Source of the DNA: Botryosphaeria dothidea
Lineage: Eukaryota > Ascomycota > Dothideomycetes > Botryosphaeriales > Botryosphaeriaceae
Length of the DNA stretch: 64,000 nucleotides
Reading direction: 5' to 3'
Assembly: GCA_011503125.2 (NCBI GenBank)
Contig: WWBZ02000016.1
Coordinates: 3,906,001-3,970,000, forward strand
Made by a program: the position numbers and the translations under genes. The notes beneath the pieces are model-generated. The model saw only the letters and a program-made list of their open reading frames with translations, ran no database searches and had not been told where the DNA came from. This document shows, one piece after another, positions 12,903-23,845 of this stretch (the first letter of the stretch is position 1; every line of letters starts with the position of its first letter).

Positions 12903-13264
12903 TCAGTGATCGGCGGAGATATACATGACTGCAATGATTTAGTACAGGGAGTTACAGCAGATGATGAAGGACTGAACCGTACCGTTGTTGCCTCTCACGA
13001 AGGCATCGCCGTAATTTCTCCGCAACTTGCCGTCTACGTACTCCTTGGTCTGCTCGAGGGCGATGTTCATGTAGCCGTCAACCGACTGAAGCTCGCCTGT
13101 CTCTTTCGTTAGCATGCTCGGATTCCTACACAAGTGTGCTGGATAAAGCTGATGGACTTACCCTTGTAGACGACGCCGGAGTTCAACTTGACCGTGACGG
13201 GGGCACCGATGATCTCGCTGAGAAAGCCGGAAGGATCCTTTGCATCGCTTGCACCGTTCTCCAT
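12903..13264 (-). CDS. LSM6: LSM6, U6 snRNA-associated Sm-like protein
   Basis: Three exons (13162-13264, 12983-13096, 12903-12928) encode 80 residues, the usual size of Lsm6. The Sm fold is complete: the Sm1 motif runs through FLSEIIGAPVTVKLNSGVVY with the VDGYMNI turn, and Sm2 contains the GDAFVRGNN loop that contacts RNA, followed by VMYISA. Lsm6 is a subunit of the Lsm1-7 ring, which acts in cytoplasmic mRNA decay, and of the Lsm2-8 ring, which binds U6 snRNA in the nucleus. Introns 13097-13161 and 12929-12982 have GTAAGT...ACAG and GTACGG...GCAG ends, and both joins keep phase. The last coding exon is only 26 bases. The gene diverges from the Rad60-like gene with 371 bases between the start codons. 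Confidence 0.96.
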
Positions 13265-13635
13265 GGTTGCGTTTCAGTTTCGAAGTGGTCAAGGTAGTCG
13301 GTTGTGTTCTTAGGTTGGCGGAGTGGTTGGAGTAGAGATGAAGTGCCTTTCGGCGCTCACGGGACCGCGCGCGCAGCATCGGCGTTTCGCGGCGCGCAAT
13401 TGCCGACAACTTTCGAGCATCACCGTCTTTCGAGAACCCGCCCTACTACTTCGTTCACATTCCCTCCACCAATCTTCCCTCCTCGGCTCAAGCAGCCTTC
13501 CTGCTGCTGTGCGCTTGGGACATACAGGAGCTGCCAACCCCTCCGCTTGCCGTTCATTTTGGCCTCGACACGTCGCCTGCCTCACCAGAAACCGTTGAGT
13601 CGCGCGCCTCAGCGCGCGTTGTGCGGGAGCTCACC
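13265..13635. promoter_or_regulatory. Divergent promoter between LSM6 and the Rad60-like gene
   Basis: 371 bases separate the two start codons, so both promoters and 5' leaders must share this stretch. It contains a pyrimidine-rich run on the plus strand (about 13430-13510) just ahead of the Rad60-like start. No classical TATA box was seen. Confidence 0.6.
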
Positions 13636-15116
13636 ATGGCCGACAGCACCTCGGCTGCCAGCGATGCGCCTCCTAAGCAGAAGCGGTCCTTCTTCAAGAA
13701 GCCATCCTGGAAACAGAAAGTCGACAATCCAGATGAAGACGACCCGACTGCCATGTTCGATGGTTCGAAACAGACGTTTTCCGCCGTTATGGAGGAGCAA
13801 GAGCGTGCTAGAGTCAAGAAACTACAGGAGCAGGAAGAGAAGGCTCGGAGAAAGGAGCTTAAGGCTGCCAGACAGGGCAAGCGTCGCAAGATTGCTCGAG
13901 ATGAGGAACAATACAGCGACGAGGACCATGTGCCGGCGACGCGAGGTGATGGCAAGAAGTAAGTGTCATGACCAGAAATCAGTCTTGTGCGTGTTCTCAT
14001 AAACCATAGTAGCCGAAGTGAATCGCCCCTACAAAACGACGTGCGTTCACACCCAGCGAATCCCACTCAACCTAGATCCAATACGAATTCACTACCAGTG
14101 CGTTACGAGGCTACTGCACAGGAGCACGAGTCGGTTCTCACGTCAGCAACGGTAATCGATCTTGGAGACAGCGATTCAGATGATGGCATTTCCCCAGCAG
14201 TGAACGGCGCCGTGAAGCAGACCTCTGAGCCCACGCCGATAGATCCCGATGATGACATCGATGAATCGGATCCTGAGCTACGAGAGATCATACGTGAAAC
14301 CCGGCGTAAGAAGAGGCTTGAAGATGAACAAAAGGCGATGCAGGGGACCCCTCCAGCTGGCGCAGGAACCCAGCAAGGGCCAAGCCCGGGTACTGCAAGA
14401 GGCGTGAGCACGCCACTAACTCCTCCTCCACAAGATCCACCAGTGCAACTGCTCATAACATCACGCATACCGAATACGAAACCACTGATCGTCGCGCGCA
14501 AACTCCGGCAACGTCTACAAGAAGTGAGGATAGCTTGGTGCAAGAAGCAAGGCTTTGACCGAGAAATGACAGATTCCGTCTTCTTCACTTTCAAAGGGAG
14601 GAGACTGTTCGACGTGGCAACATGCAGGAGTCTAGGCCTAGATGCTGATTGCTTCGGCAATGTCTACATGAAAGGAAACCCCAACTGGGATGAAAACGAT
14701 GGCAGGATCACAGTAGAAGCCGTCACGCAAGAAATATACCAGGAGAACCTCAGGGAGGCACGACGACAACATGAGCCGGAGGCGGAGCGGGAGCTCGAAC
14801 TAGAACCTGAGCCTGAGCAAAAGAAGACCAAGATCATAGTCAAGACGAAGGATTTCGGTGACGTCAAGTTCACCTGCAATCCGGTACGGGATTCTCGACC
14901 TGCAGTATCTTTGCGTTTGCATCATCTTTTTGCTAATTGTTTCTGCAGGAGACTACTTTCGAAAAAATGGCGAGAGTCTCTTGTGGTAGGCTGCATCTCC
15001 CTGCTGACAAACGACCGTATCTCCTATTTGATGGTGAAAGACTGGAGCCTAATGGAACGATAGCCGAGCTGGATGACTTTGAAGACGGTGACGTACTCGA
15101 GATGCGTTTCGAGTGA
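13636..15116 (+). CDS. Rad60/Esc2/NIP45-type protein with SUMO-like domains
   Basis: Three exons (13636-13958, 14010-14883, 14949-15116) encode about 454 residues. The N-terminal third is charged and disordered, with a Lys/Glu-rich helix at about residues 50-95 and an acidic patch (DLGDSDSDDG) that resembles a SUMO-interaction motif. A first ubiquitin/SUMO-like fold is suggested at about 254-330 (LLITSRIPN ... VFFTFKGRRLF). The C-terminus, about 375-454, is a clear SUMO-like domain with LLFDGERL, a short loop and the ending LDDFEDGDVLEMRFE, typical of the Rad60-SLD family. These proteins act in the nucleus in SUMO-dependent genome maintenance and homologous recombination. The last exon does not appear as one frame with the rest because of the 65-base intron at 14884-14948. 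The ATG at 13636 is used because it is the first Met in frame. Confidence 0.85.
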
Positions 15117-15759
15117 GTCGATTAATGCGTCATCTCATAGTGTCCTTCTTTACAGCTCGGCGGAGGACATTGCTGTGTTTGGCGTTTTGGAGCATGGATT
15201 GGAAGGTAAAGATACCCTCGGTCGAATTAGCTGAAAAGCTTTTCGGATGGACAGTGATGATTTCCCGCGCTGTTCATTTTGGGCATCTCAACTAGCTGCG
15301 CTGCATGGCCGAAGATGTTCAGGTCCAGGGTACGAAAGCTGGGTTGATCGAAAGCACTGCACAAGTAGCAGCTCTATACCATACAATGCACATGATTAAT
15401 GGTTTCTATATGCAACTCGAGTCGAGTGAATGGTGAGGTTTCAGACATTTGCGCAAAAGACGATATAGAGCGCACTAGCGCAGTGCGGGGAGATAAGCTT
15501 AAACCCAGAGGCTCGCTGACTCGCGGCGGGCCAAAAATTTCCTAAAAGACCTCCGCCGGTCACCTGTCGTCCGCTCTGTCTCTCATTACAAGTCTGCACA
15601 CTCCTGCAAACCTTCGCCGACGAGCACGATAATACACTGCGCCCCGCCACATCTTCTTCTTGAGTACCATTTCCCTAGGTCTGCCGGCACAATACACCCG
15701 CCAAAGCCCGTGGACCAGACACTTCGCAGCCCCACCACAGCAGAACGACGTAGAGAACC
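15117..15759. other. Intergenic region between the Rad60-like gene and TRM112
   Basis: It should hold the 3' untranslated region of the upstream gene and the promoter of TRM112. No further gene or repeat was seen. Confidence 0.6.
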
Positions 15760-16246
15760 ATGAAGCTCCTCACCCTCAACTTCCTCACCTGCGCGCGCAA
15801 GGCCTGCAAGTCCAGCCCGGCCGCCTTCCCGCTCCACCCGCGCGACGCCGAGCTCGAAGTCGTCGAGACCGACCTGAACCCGCCGTTCATCCGCAACATC
15901 CTGCCGCGCCTGGAGTGGGAAGCGTTGAAGACGCTCGCTTCAGAGGTACGCCACGCTACTCTCTCTCTCTTAGCACTCCTCCTTTCAAGATGTCTTACTG
16001 ACCTCACATACACAGCTCGGCCTGCCCAGCCTCCCAGAGACGGCGCCCGACGCCGAGGCGCTCGGCATCGCGACGGCGAACGCGGCGGACGAGCTCGAGG
16101 AGCCGAACCAGACGCTCAAGGACCTGCACACACTGCTGCTCGAGACGACGATCGCGTCGGGGAAGCTTGTCTGCGCGAATTGCGAGCATGAGTACGCGGT
16201 GAAGGAGGGGATCGCGAACTTCTTGCTGCCAAGCCATCTCGTCTGA
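15760..16246 (+). CDS. TRM112: TRM112, activator subunit of several methyltransferases
   Basis: Two exons (15760-15945 and 16016-16246) give 138 residues. The N-terminus MKLLTLNFLTCARKAC, the central helix (NPPFIRNILPRLEW) and the C-terminal part with CANCEHEYAVKEGIANFLLP are characteristic. In yeast Trm112 binds and stabilises Trm9, Trm11, Mtq2 and Bud23, and so supports tRNA, eRF1 and 18S rRNA methylation. The zinc-binding site normally uses four Cys; here Cys11 and Cys15 lie near the N-terminus and the CxxC pair is in the C-terminal part. The 70-base intron (GTACGC...ACAG) joins in phase 0. The gene converges on YTM1. Confidence 0.95.
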
Positions 16247-17413
16247 GGAGGGTACAGAATTGATGCTCGATACTCGCATAAAAGTTGGAACAGTTTTTGA
16301 GGGTGGCTCAAGGCTCAAAGGAGCGAGCGGTTGAAGTTGTGTACAGAGGTTGACGGGGACCTAGATGGCTCCATCAGCCCTCGAGGCTGGCACAATAAGC
16401 TCGCTAATCGTGATGAGAGCATGTCCGAGGGGCAAGGCGGAATGGATTTGAATGGATTTCTGGGTTGAGCACCCAGGCGGATCTTGAGATGATGTCCCAT
16501 GTCAAAAGAAACGGAAGCTTTTCCGACACTAAGAAAGCAGGAGGTCACGGCACCTTGGTGGTTCTAAGCGGAAAAAGAGATGTTGAATTTTATACCCCAT
16601 AGAGGCCTCTCTACAATATTTTCAGATCTAAGATTGATCGTAAACTCTCGCATTTGCAAGTACTCAGTTCTGCTGCGCCAACTAGACAAATGGAGCCATG
16701 TATCAGGAACTGTCAGCAACAGCCCTCGACACAACGCTGCATAAGCTTGCTTGTTAACTTTAGCAGCAGCACAGCCATAACATCTTTCTGGTGGAAGTTG
16801 AAGCAGTCTTGAGGACGCAAATTTCATCAACCTTTCTGAAGAGTCACACTTCCCTATTTGTCCTTTTAAGTCCTGGACCTCTATATATTCAAGTGTCCGG
16901 GCTACCGAGGCAGGGCTGATTTCTATAATCTCTTTTGAACACCCTATGAAGATTTACTCTCATAGTTGCAATGAGTCTAGATTTCCCCAGCTAGGAGCGT
17001 GATTTATTTGAATCAGTACAAAACGAGGTTTTCTTTCGCCATCAGAGTTGATGCTACAGAGTTTTGGCGCGTATGTCAAAGATCAGTCCCAATTGTACCA
17101 AGTTTAAGCACATACATGTAGACTTGAAGAATCTATTCGGATTCAAAACTGAGTGACTCCCCTGGCGACTAAATTCCGTAGCAATGGTATGTATCTCGAA
17201 TCATTTGCTTTCACAATATTTCTTCAGCAGACCTCATCGGCATTCGCGCTCAATTGAACATAAAGTTCATTCCCATCTCAAAGCAGCAGAAGACTGCTTA
17301 GACCTCAGAGTATCTCGGAGTATCTGGTCTAAAGCACCAACCTTACCCATTTCCAAACGCCAACTCCTTTTTTATTCCTTCTGCATCATAACGGCAGCAC
17401 GACCATTCCCCGT
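16247..17413. other. AT-richer intergenic region between convergent TRM112 and YTM1
   Basis: About 1.2 kb with lower GC than its surroundings, especially 16560-17250. No domain was seen in short frames. At about 16790-16816 there is a stretch (GGAAGTTGAAGCAG) that resembles one arm of the hairpin repeat family found elsewhere in the window, with only a poor matching second arm, so it may be a decayed copy. 3' ends of both flanking genes must lie here. Confidence 0.55.
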
Positions 17414-18956
17414 CTATGCATTTCTACCTTCAACAACCTCCTCTCCCCGATTAATCTGCACCCTCTTATCCTCTCCAGCACTCACGATACCCACGTCCTT
17501 ATCCCAAACCACGCCAAACACCTTAGCACCATCACCACCTACCCGCCTCTCACTATCGCCCTCGACGCTTTCCCGCGTAACTCTATATACTGGCTCGCAG
17601 ATTTGCCCGCCACCCGCATCTCCATCACTCTTCCCAGCCGCACTCACGCTTCTAACGTCCCATATCCTGCACGTACCGTCATGGCTACCGCTAACCAAGC
17701 CATACGTGTCGCCCGGCCGGGGCGCCAGCGCGACGACGGCGTTGGAGTGGCCCCGCAGGGTGAGCGCCGCGACGGTGCGCGCATCGACGCGCGGGTCGAA
17801 AAGCGTAATATGGCGGGCACTGGTTCCCGCTGCCAACAGCCCCAACTCCGGGAGGGCGCAGAGGCTGAGCAGCGACTGCGCCGTGGTGCGCGTGTCGACA
17901 CAGGTGCCGGTTGGCAGGTCCCACGTGCGCAGGGTGTGGTCCCACGAGGTCGAGTACGCGACGGTCGGGTCGGTGGGCGCGAAGACGGTGGCGGAGACGG
18001 GGGCGGAGTGGCCGGTGAGGATCTGGAGGGGTCCGCGTTGGGTGGCAGGCTTGCCGGAGGCTTGTTTGGATTCTTTGGCTGCGAGTTTGCGGCGCTTGTT
18101 GGAATGTACAGAGGCACTGGGGAGGAGATTTGCGGGGGCAGCGGGGGCGTTGGCGGGAGTTGTGCTCCAGAAGCCGACAGTGTTGTCGGCGGAAGCGGAG
18201 AGGATGCGGGACGAAGGAGCGTGGACAGCGATGCTATCAACACTTGCCTTATGGCCGTAGAGCTCCAGCGTTGCGGTTATGGAGGAGGGAGAATCGAGAG
18301 AGTCGGCCTCGCCCTCATTGTAGGTCCAAACGCGCAGCGTTCTGTCTGCGCCTGCGGAGACGATGCTTGTGGGGGAAAGAAACTTTGCAGATGTAGCGTA
18401 GGAAGTATGCCCGCCCACTGCAGGCGAAGTGGCTATGACTTCTGATGTCGAGGGGTTCCACACGCGTAGCAGTCCGTCGTAACAGGCAGACAGTATTCTC
18501 TCCTGGCCCTCGACTACACTCTGCTTGCTCCACTGCGCTGCCGGTGAATTCCTAGACAAAACATCCACACCGGATACCCAATCATCATGCTCAAAGGAAG
18601 TGACATGTAGTGGCGGGATTAGAGCTCGCACATACTCGACGGTAAGAGTACTTTCAGCAGAAATACCGTTTGCGGTCAGGAATTCGTCAATTGAGGTGCG
18701 CAGGAACTGGCCGTTGACGAGAAACTCGAAGGGGATTGGTCTCTCAGATTCGAGGAGATCATTAACCAGCGTCGACAGGGCATAGCGGCGGAGGGCTGGC
18801 TCGAAATAGACGTTAGTATGGCTTCACGTGCGCGCGTGGCGGAGGTTTGGAGGGCTTACATGTTGAGACGAGAAGTTCGCTGGGATTCTGGGGGATGGCG
18901 ATGTCCGAATGGCGAGTAGTGAGCTGGATGCGCACTTGCGTCGACTGGTCGGCCAT
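17414..18956 (-). CDS. YTM1: YTM1/WDR12, ribosome biogenesis WD-repeat protein
   Basis: Two exons (18860-18956 and 17414-18795) encode 492 residues. The N-terminal NLE (ubiquitin-like) domain, about residues 8-90, begins VRIQLTTRHSDIAIP and contains FEFLVNGQFLRTSIDEFL. It is followed by the sequence LIPPLHVTSFEHDDWVS, then a beta-propeller with several WD repeats (LLRVWNPST, TLRVWTYNE, TVGFWSTT, TLRTWDLPT, TCRIWDVRS). Ytm1 forms the PeBoW complex with Erb1 and Nop7 and is removed from pre-60S particles by the AAA protein Rea1, which binds the NLE domain. The intron at 18796-18859 has a GTAAGC donor, a CTAAC branch point and CCAG acceptor. A long plus-strand frame over the same DNA is a shadow. 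Confidence 0.95.
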
Positions 18957-20173
18957 GGCTGCTGGAGTTTTGCGAGCGCGAGCGGGCGTGAGTGGCAGGA
19001 AAGAGCGTCGCGACGACAAGCTGCAATCCAAAATTTCCAGAGCAGCTCCCCCGATGCGGTTTAGCCGTCGGTGTTGATCCGCAGCAAACACCGACGGCGG
19101 GCGGTGGGCGGATCGCGGCGGCACAACAGCCCGCAAAACGCCAGACTCTTCCTTTCCACATGTTAACGCTTTTCCGATAGGACGCCCGCCTGCTGCACGC
19201 CCACACCCGCCCACGCTTGGAAGCCTTCCTGTTATCGCATGTTGGCGTCATGCCCGTGAATGAAAGCACGCCACGTACTGCTGCCATTGCGAACTGTCCA
19301 ACGTCTGGCTGCGAGAGGGGTTGCGTCTATCTTTTTTTGCGCACATGACCCGCATCGTGATGCGAGTGTACTGGTTGTGCGAGCTGTGACAGGCTGCCGT
19401 CACGTAGACCTCTTATGCGAAAGAGCAACCTCGGGGGTCGACCATAGCAGCAAGTTGCCATGATCTTGGGTCCTTCAGAGGTTTTGTAAGACACAACAAG
19501 GGCCATTTGAAGGTATTTCAATAACAAGCATGAGTAGTATGCCTTGAAAGTTGAAGGATCCGGCCAGACACAAGTTGCTGGGAAAATCATCACATGCTTT
19601 CCCGGACGAACGCTTCCATGTCCTCTGCATGTTTTTTTTACCGTAGTAATACCTCTTGAGACCGACCATATAGCTGGCAGGGTGGTTGGACCTTTGGAAA
19701 GGTCACAGGTAAATGACCATCTTTCGGCGCAACAGGTGTAGTGCGGAGAAGGCGACTCGTTCATCGTATTATTCCAAGGGTCTGAGCGTCGGACCCCTAT
19801 TTTCACCACATAGCATCAGTGATCTGAGGAGACGTGTCGATATCATTGGTAATCGGGGACATAATCCCTAAAGAATCACGCATCGCTAGTGTACTCGGAG
19901 GGATGATTCAAAGAGAGCAGAGGCATGGAAAAAGGGAAAAGGGAAAACAAGACAATCAAAGGATCACCGTTCCGAAGCCGAACCAAGCACGTTACTCTTC
20001 GCTTTCCATGATGATTCGATCCTCAGAAAACTATACGCCACCCTTGCTGCCCCCGAACCATTTGCTCCAGTTCCCTCGAGAAAGATCGTGTCTTACAAGA
20101 CGAGCTGTGGAGACCAGACGGCGGCAGTAAATTCAGATGCCTTGTTGCGCGCACCGAGACCGTCCGTCCCCAT
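18957..20173. other. Intergenic region between YTM1 and the 14-3-3 gene
   Basis: The first 300 bases should carry the YTM1 promoter and the last few hundred the 14-3-3 3' untranslated region. A diverged copy of the hairpin repeat family sits at 19545-19624. Nothing else recognisable was seen. Confidence 0.55.
19545..19624. repeat. Hairpin repeat family, diverged copy
   Basis: The left side contains AAGTTGAAGGATCCGG and the right side CCCGGACGAACGCTTCCATG. Read as reverse complements they match the arms of the clearer copies at 45107 and 53823, but with more mismatches. Copy length is about 80 bases, as for the others. Confidence 0.5.
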
Positions 20174-21536
20174 TTAGGAGGCAGCGGCGGGCGCCTCCTC
20201 GGTCGTCTCAGCAGCCTTGGGCGCCTCCTCAGCCGGCTTGTCTTCGGCCTTGGGCGCCTCGGACGCGGCCTCAGGCTCGTTGCCGTCCGAAGAAGTCCAG
20301 AGCGTGAGGTTGTCGCGGAGAAGCTGCATGATGAGCGTGCTGTCGCGGTACGACTCCTCCGACAGCGAGTCGAGCTCGGCAATGGCGTCATCGAAGGCCT
20401 GCTTGGCCAGGTGGCACGCACGGTCGGGCGAGTTGAGGATCTCGTAGTAGAAGACAGAGAAGTTGAGCGCAAGACCAAGGCGGATGGGGTGAGTGGGCGT
20501 GAGCTCGGTCTGGGCAACGTCGGTGGCAGTCTATAATTCTCGGTTAGCCGTGGCCGTTTCAATCGCGACCCTAGTCGCGCGGCACATGGCAAACGAACCT
20601 TGTAGGCCTCGTGCGCAGCGGTAGCGGCGACCTTGCGCTTCTCGCCCGACGCGAACTCGGCAAGGTAGCGGTGGTAGTCACCCTTCCTGTTGAGCCGAAC
20701 CAAATCAGTGAACTGCCTCGATGACGGCGGTGGTGCAAGCGACGCCAGTCTGCAGCGGCGCCAGGCTGCAGACGCGGACACGGCGGTTGACGTACATCTT
20801 GTGGTAAAAGACCTTGGACTCGCCGGACTCGGCCTTGGGGATGAGGGAGTCGTCGAGGACATCAAGGACGTCCTGGCAGACCTTCTCAAGCTCGGTTTCG
20901 ATCTTCTGGCGGTACTCGCGGATGGTGCCGACGTGCTTGTCAGAGCCCTTCGACTCCTCCTTCTGCTCGATCGACGAGATTATGCGCCACGACGCACGGC
21001 GGGTACCGACGACGTTCTTGTAGGCGACGGACAGAAGGTTGCGCTCATCCACGGTAAGCTCACCACCGAGCTGCGAAAGCTGTTGCGTTAACCATGTGCT
21101 ACCCTCAATTGCTTCACCAGCACGGCTAGGGTGTGCATACCTTCGCGACTTCCTGCAATCCATGTCAGATGCTCAGCTCGTTCACTCTCAATGCTTGTGG
21201 TGACTGACCTTCATGTAGGTGACCATCTCTGCAAGGCAACAGCGTCAGCGACCAGCAACATGGCAGCAGGGGAGTGCGTGACGTACCATCGTAGCGCTCA
21301 GCCTGCTCGCAAAGGCGGGCGAGGAAAGTTTTGCTGCAACGATGTCAGAAGGGCAGGACGGCGACCGGCAGGCGCGGCGGAAGCGTACCTCTCACGCTAG
21401 ATGGGAAGGCAGACATGTCAGCAAAGGCTCGTTTCGCGGCAGCTAATGTGACGGCAGCAGAAGGGGGTGGGCGGCGGTCTCGCGATTAGGGGGGGCAGCG
21501 AGGGCGAGGCGGAGGCGGACTTACTTCGTTGGCCAT
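20174..21536 (-). CDS. 14-3-3 protein, phosphoserine-binding adaptor
   Basis: Eight exons: 21525-21536, 21389-21396, 21287-21333, 21209-21228, 21141-21152, 20796-21070, 20599-20686 and 20174-20530. They give 819 bases and 272 residues. The start reads [20 protein letters not shown], then YDEMVTYMKEVAKLGGELTV. Family hallmarks are [13 protein letters not shown] and the basic groove residues in [35 protein letters not shown] with the Arg-Tyr pair that binds phosphate, and the [11 protein letters not shown] and DNLTLWTS helices. The C-terminal tail is acidic and Ala-rich. 14-3-3 dimers bind phosphorylated clients throughout the cell. The first 99 coding bases are spread over five exons of 12, 8, 47, 20 and 12 bases, each with proper GT/AG borders. 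Only this joining restores the conserved N-terminus. Confidence 0.95.
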
Positions 21537-22856
21537 TTCGACGGTGGAAGACGGTGTGGTGCAGGCAGTGGGAAACGCTGGGGGTGGGATGGAGGAAGGA
21601 GGGGAGGATTGTGTAGGTTTGCGATATGGTGTTGGGGGAGAGTGACGGGACGAGGGCCGGTGGATTAAGTGCTTGCCAAGCGTTTTCTCAATGCTGCGCG
21701 GGGCAGCAGCGCAGGAGGGCCTACAATACATGCCGCCGCCCGGCCCAGCAAGAGTCTGGCGCGAGCGCCAGCGCTGGCGCCCACGCAACACGCAGCCACT
21801 CTTCTCCACGCGCCCACATGCACATGCGACCGCCAGAAAAAAAAAATCTCCCGCCATCTCGCAGCCGCTCCGTTCGCTGTGCTGCACGCCCACGCTCTCC
21901 AGGCAGCCGCGACCACGCTGGCCCGCCTGCTTTTTTGCATCCAGTGTGGTAACGCGCCAATCACAGCCCGCCGCACCATAAGGGCCAGGCCAGACCCCGT
22001 GACCCGGCTCCTGGCTGTGTCGCGCGCGCTCATACGCCGACGATCTCCAGGAGACGCATTTGCATCCATTGTTTTCTCGCCTCGCGTCCTTCTCCTGGCC
22101 GCCCGGCCCCAGAGCCCCCCCGGCACGACTCTCGGCCAGGGTTCGTGCTTCTAGCGGCGCTGCAGCGGCATCAGCAAGATCTCCCTGATAGCGATCGGAG
22201 GGCTGATATGCCAGACCAGCATAACCCTGAGCCTCACCCAATGGCACCCCGGCGTAAGCGCTGAAACCGGCGCCGGCATCTGTACCGGCAGCGGCTGTGA
22301 ACGGCGTTCTATTTTTGCTCTGATTCCGCGTGCTGCGCTATGCTACATACACGCGCTCGCCTCGTTGCCGACGGCTCTCCTGGCCCGATGGAATCCCACC
22401 GCCTCGGTGTGCGGGAGATCTTCAATATAGTGTTTCTAGAAGAACTATGCCTGACGCGGTCCGAAGCGCTGGCCTCTGCACCTGCACCTCCAAAACGCGT
22501 CTTCCTGCATGCCCTCTTTCCTCGGTTTGGCAAGTCTCTTCTCCCCTGCTGCTGTTTTGAGTTGGTTCCGTGTTGGCAATGACTCGGTCCTGAAAGGCGG
22601 CACTCCTCTGCGACGCAATGCACGCACTGAAGACAGAACAAGTACATGCAAGGTTGAAGCATATGTCTGGACGCAAAGGTGATCGGTTTCCCTAGACACT
22701 AAAGTCCAGACGAATGCTTCAATTCCATACACATACTTGCAAACCGCCGTTGCCGACAAACCCGAAACCAACTGCTTAGACCATCACCAAGACAAGCCTC
22801 CAGCTTGCTTTCAAGATGCATCTTCCTCCAAGCCCACATCCCATGGTCGAGAGATT
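21537..22856. other. 14-3-3 upstream region and downstream flank of the Fmp32-like gene
   Basis: The stretch next to 21537 is the 14-3-3 promoter and leader. A long minus-strand open frame spans 21486-22247 and continues upstream to about 22340. Its first part reads protein-like (AYAGVPLGEAQGYAGLAYQ) but the rest is Arg/Pro/Ser-rich and it overlaps the 14-3-3 start in another frame, so it is not called as a gene. A clear hairpin repeat lies at 22651-22727, some 130 bases beyond the stop codon of the Fmp32-like gene. Confidence 0.5.
22651..22727. repeat. Hairpin repeat family, copy beyond the Fmp32-like gene
   Basis: Left arm GGTTGAAGCATATGTCTGGA and right arm TCCAGACGAATGCTTCAATT are imperfect reverse complements, separated by about 30 bases. 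The arms match those of the other copies except that the CCGG core is CTGG here. Confidence 0.8.
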
Positions 22857-23845
22857 TTACATGAGCAATCTCCAAGCACCGAGAATCAATGCCGCCGTAC
22901 CCGTGCAGACACCCCTGTTCGTCGTTAGCTGGTTCGTCCAAATTACAGACAAAGCGGCAAGAACCCTGGTATCCGACCACACCAAGACTTACATCAACCA
23001 TTGCAGCGTCGTGAATTTGACAGCCTCGAGCTTCTCCCTCAGCACCGCTGTCTCCTGCTCAATCCTAGTCTCCGTCTCCTTGAGCTTGAGCTCCTGCACG
23101 TTGGCCTCTTCCCTGATGCGTCCCTTCTCCAGATTCAAGTCCAACCGCACGCTCGCCTGTGTGCGCTGTATCTCGTCCCGCAACCTGCTGTTCAGTTTGG
23201 CGATCTCGTTGGTAAGACGCTCGTGCGACGCGCGCGTCAACGACATTTCGGTCGAATCGGCCGTGAGCAGCTCGGAGCGCAGCTTCGCGAAGTCGACTTT
23301 CTGCGTGTATGTCGCCCGTTCTTGATCTTCACGAAGGACCATTGTGCGCGTGAGATTTTGTATGCTGGACGATCGTTTTGGTTAGCCACTGAGGAAAAAA
23401 CAACTGTACGAGGCTTCCGGCGGGATTGCCTCCCGTGGAAAGGTTTAACGTACCTCTCTTCTATGACGTCGCCTAGAACCTTCATCATTGCCACTGCTTG
23501 CTCTTCCGTGAGACCCTCATCCTTTAATCTTTGTACGAACTTCAGAGTGTCGAAATGATGATCTTTCGGGCGAGCTGCTGTTGCTGAGAAAGTTCGTCGC
23601 GCTACACTCGTGAGATTGGGGTGGCGCTCTATTGTTTGGCGTGACTTTGGGTCTTGGACATTTTGGTATTTGCGCTGAAGGTGGGAGCCGCTGGCGCAGG
23701 CGGCGAAACCGAACGAGCGAGACTGTGACGAAAAGTTCGGGACAGTTCTGGAGAGTGTATTTTGGCGATCAAGCATTGAGGCCCGAGAGATGCTTGGGCG
23801 TAGCAAACGGTGAAAATTAGCTGCCGGCGTGCAAGACATGGCCAT
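22857..23845 (-). CDS. Fmp32/CCDC90 (DUF1640) family mitochondrial coiled-coil protein
   Basis: Three exons (23454-23845, 22993-23364, 22857-22914) encode 273 residues. The N-terminus is a mitochondrial targeting type: Ser, Arg and few acids for about 95 residues. The domain begins FDTLKFVQRLKDEGLTEEQA, continues VAMMKVLGDVIEE and goes into a long coiled coil (about 150-250), then a C-terminal membrane segment (GTAALILGAWRLLM) in the short last exon. The family includes yeast Fmp32, linked to cytochrome oxidase assembly, and animal MCUR1/CCDC90B, linked to the calcium uniporter. Introns 23365-23453 and 22915-22992 have GT/AG ends and keep phase. The Met at 23845 was chosen because the targeting peptide follows it directly; the frame is open upstream to 24097. 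Confidence 0.9.

Noticed and set aside
16790..16854. Possible further hairpin repeat copy
   Set aside because: Left arm fits (GGAAGTTGAAGCAG), but the right arm is too poor and the length too short to count it.
17603..18445. Plus-strand open frame of 280 codons
   Set aside because: Antisense to the YTM1 WD repeats; Gly/Arg-rich composition is that of a shadow frame.
21486..22247. Minus-strand open frame of 253 codons overlapping the 14-3-3 start
   Set aside because: Runs through the 14-3-3 leader and first exon in another frame and becomes Arg/Pro/Ser-rich. Only its first 50 codons look protein-like.
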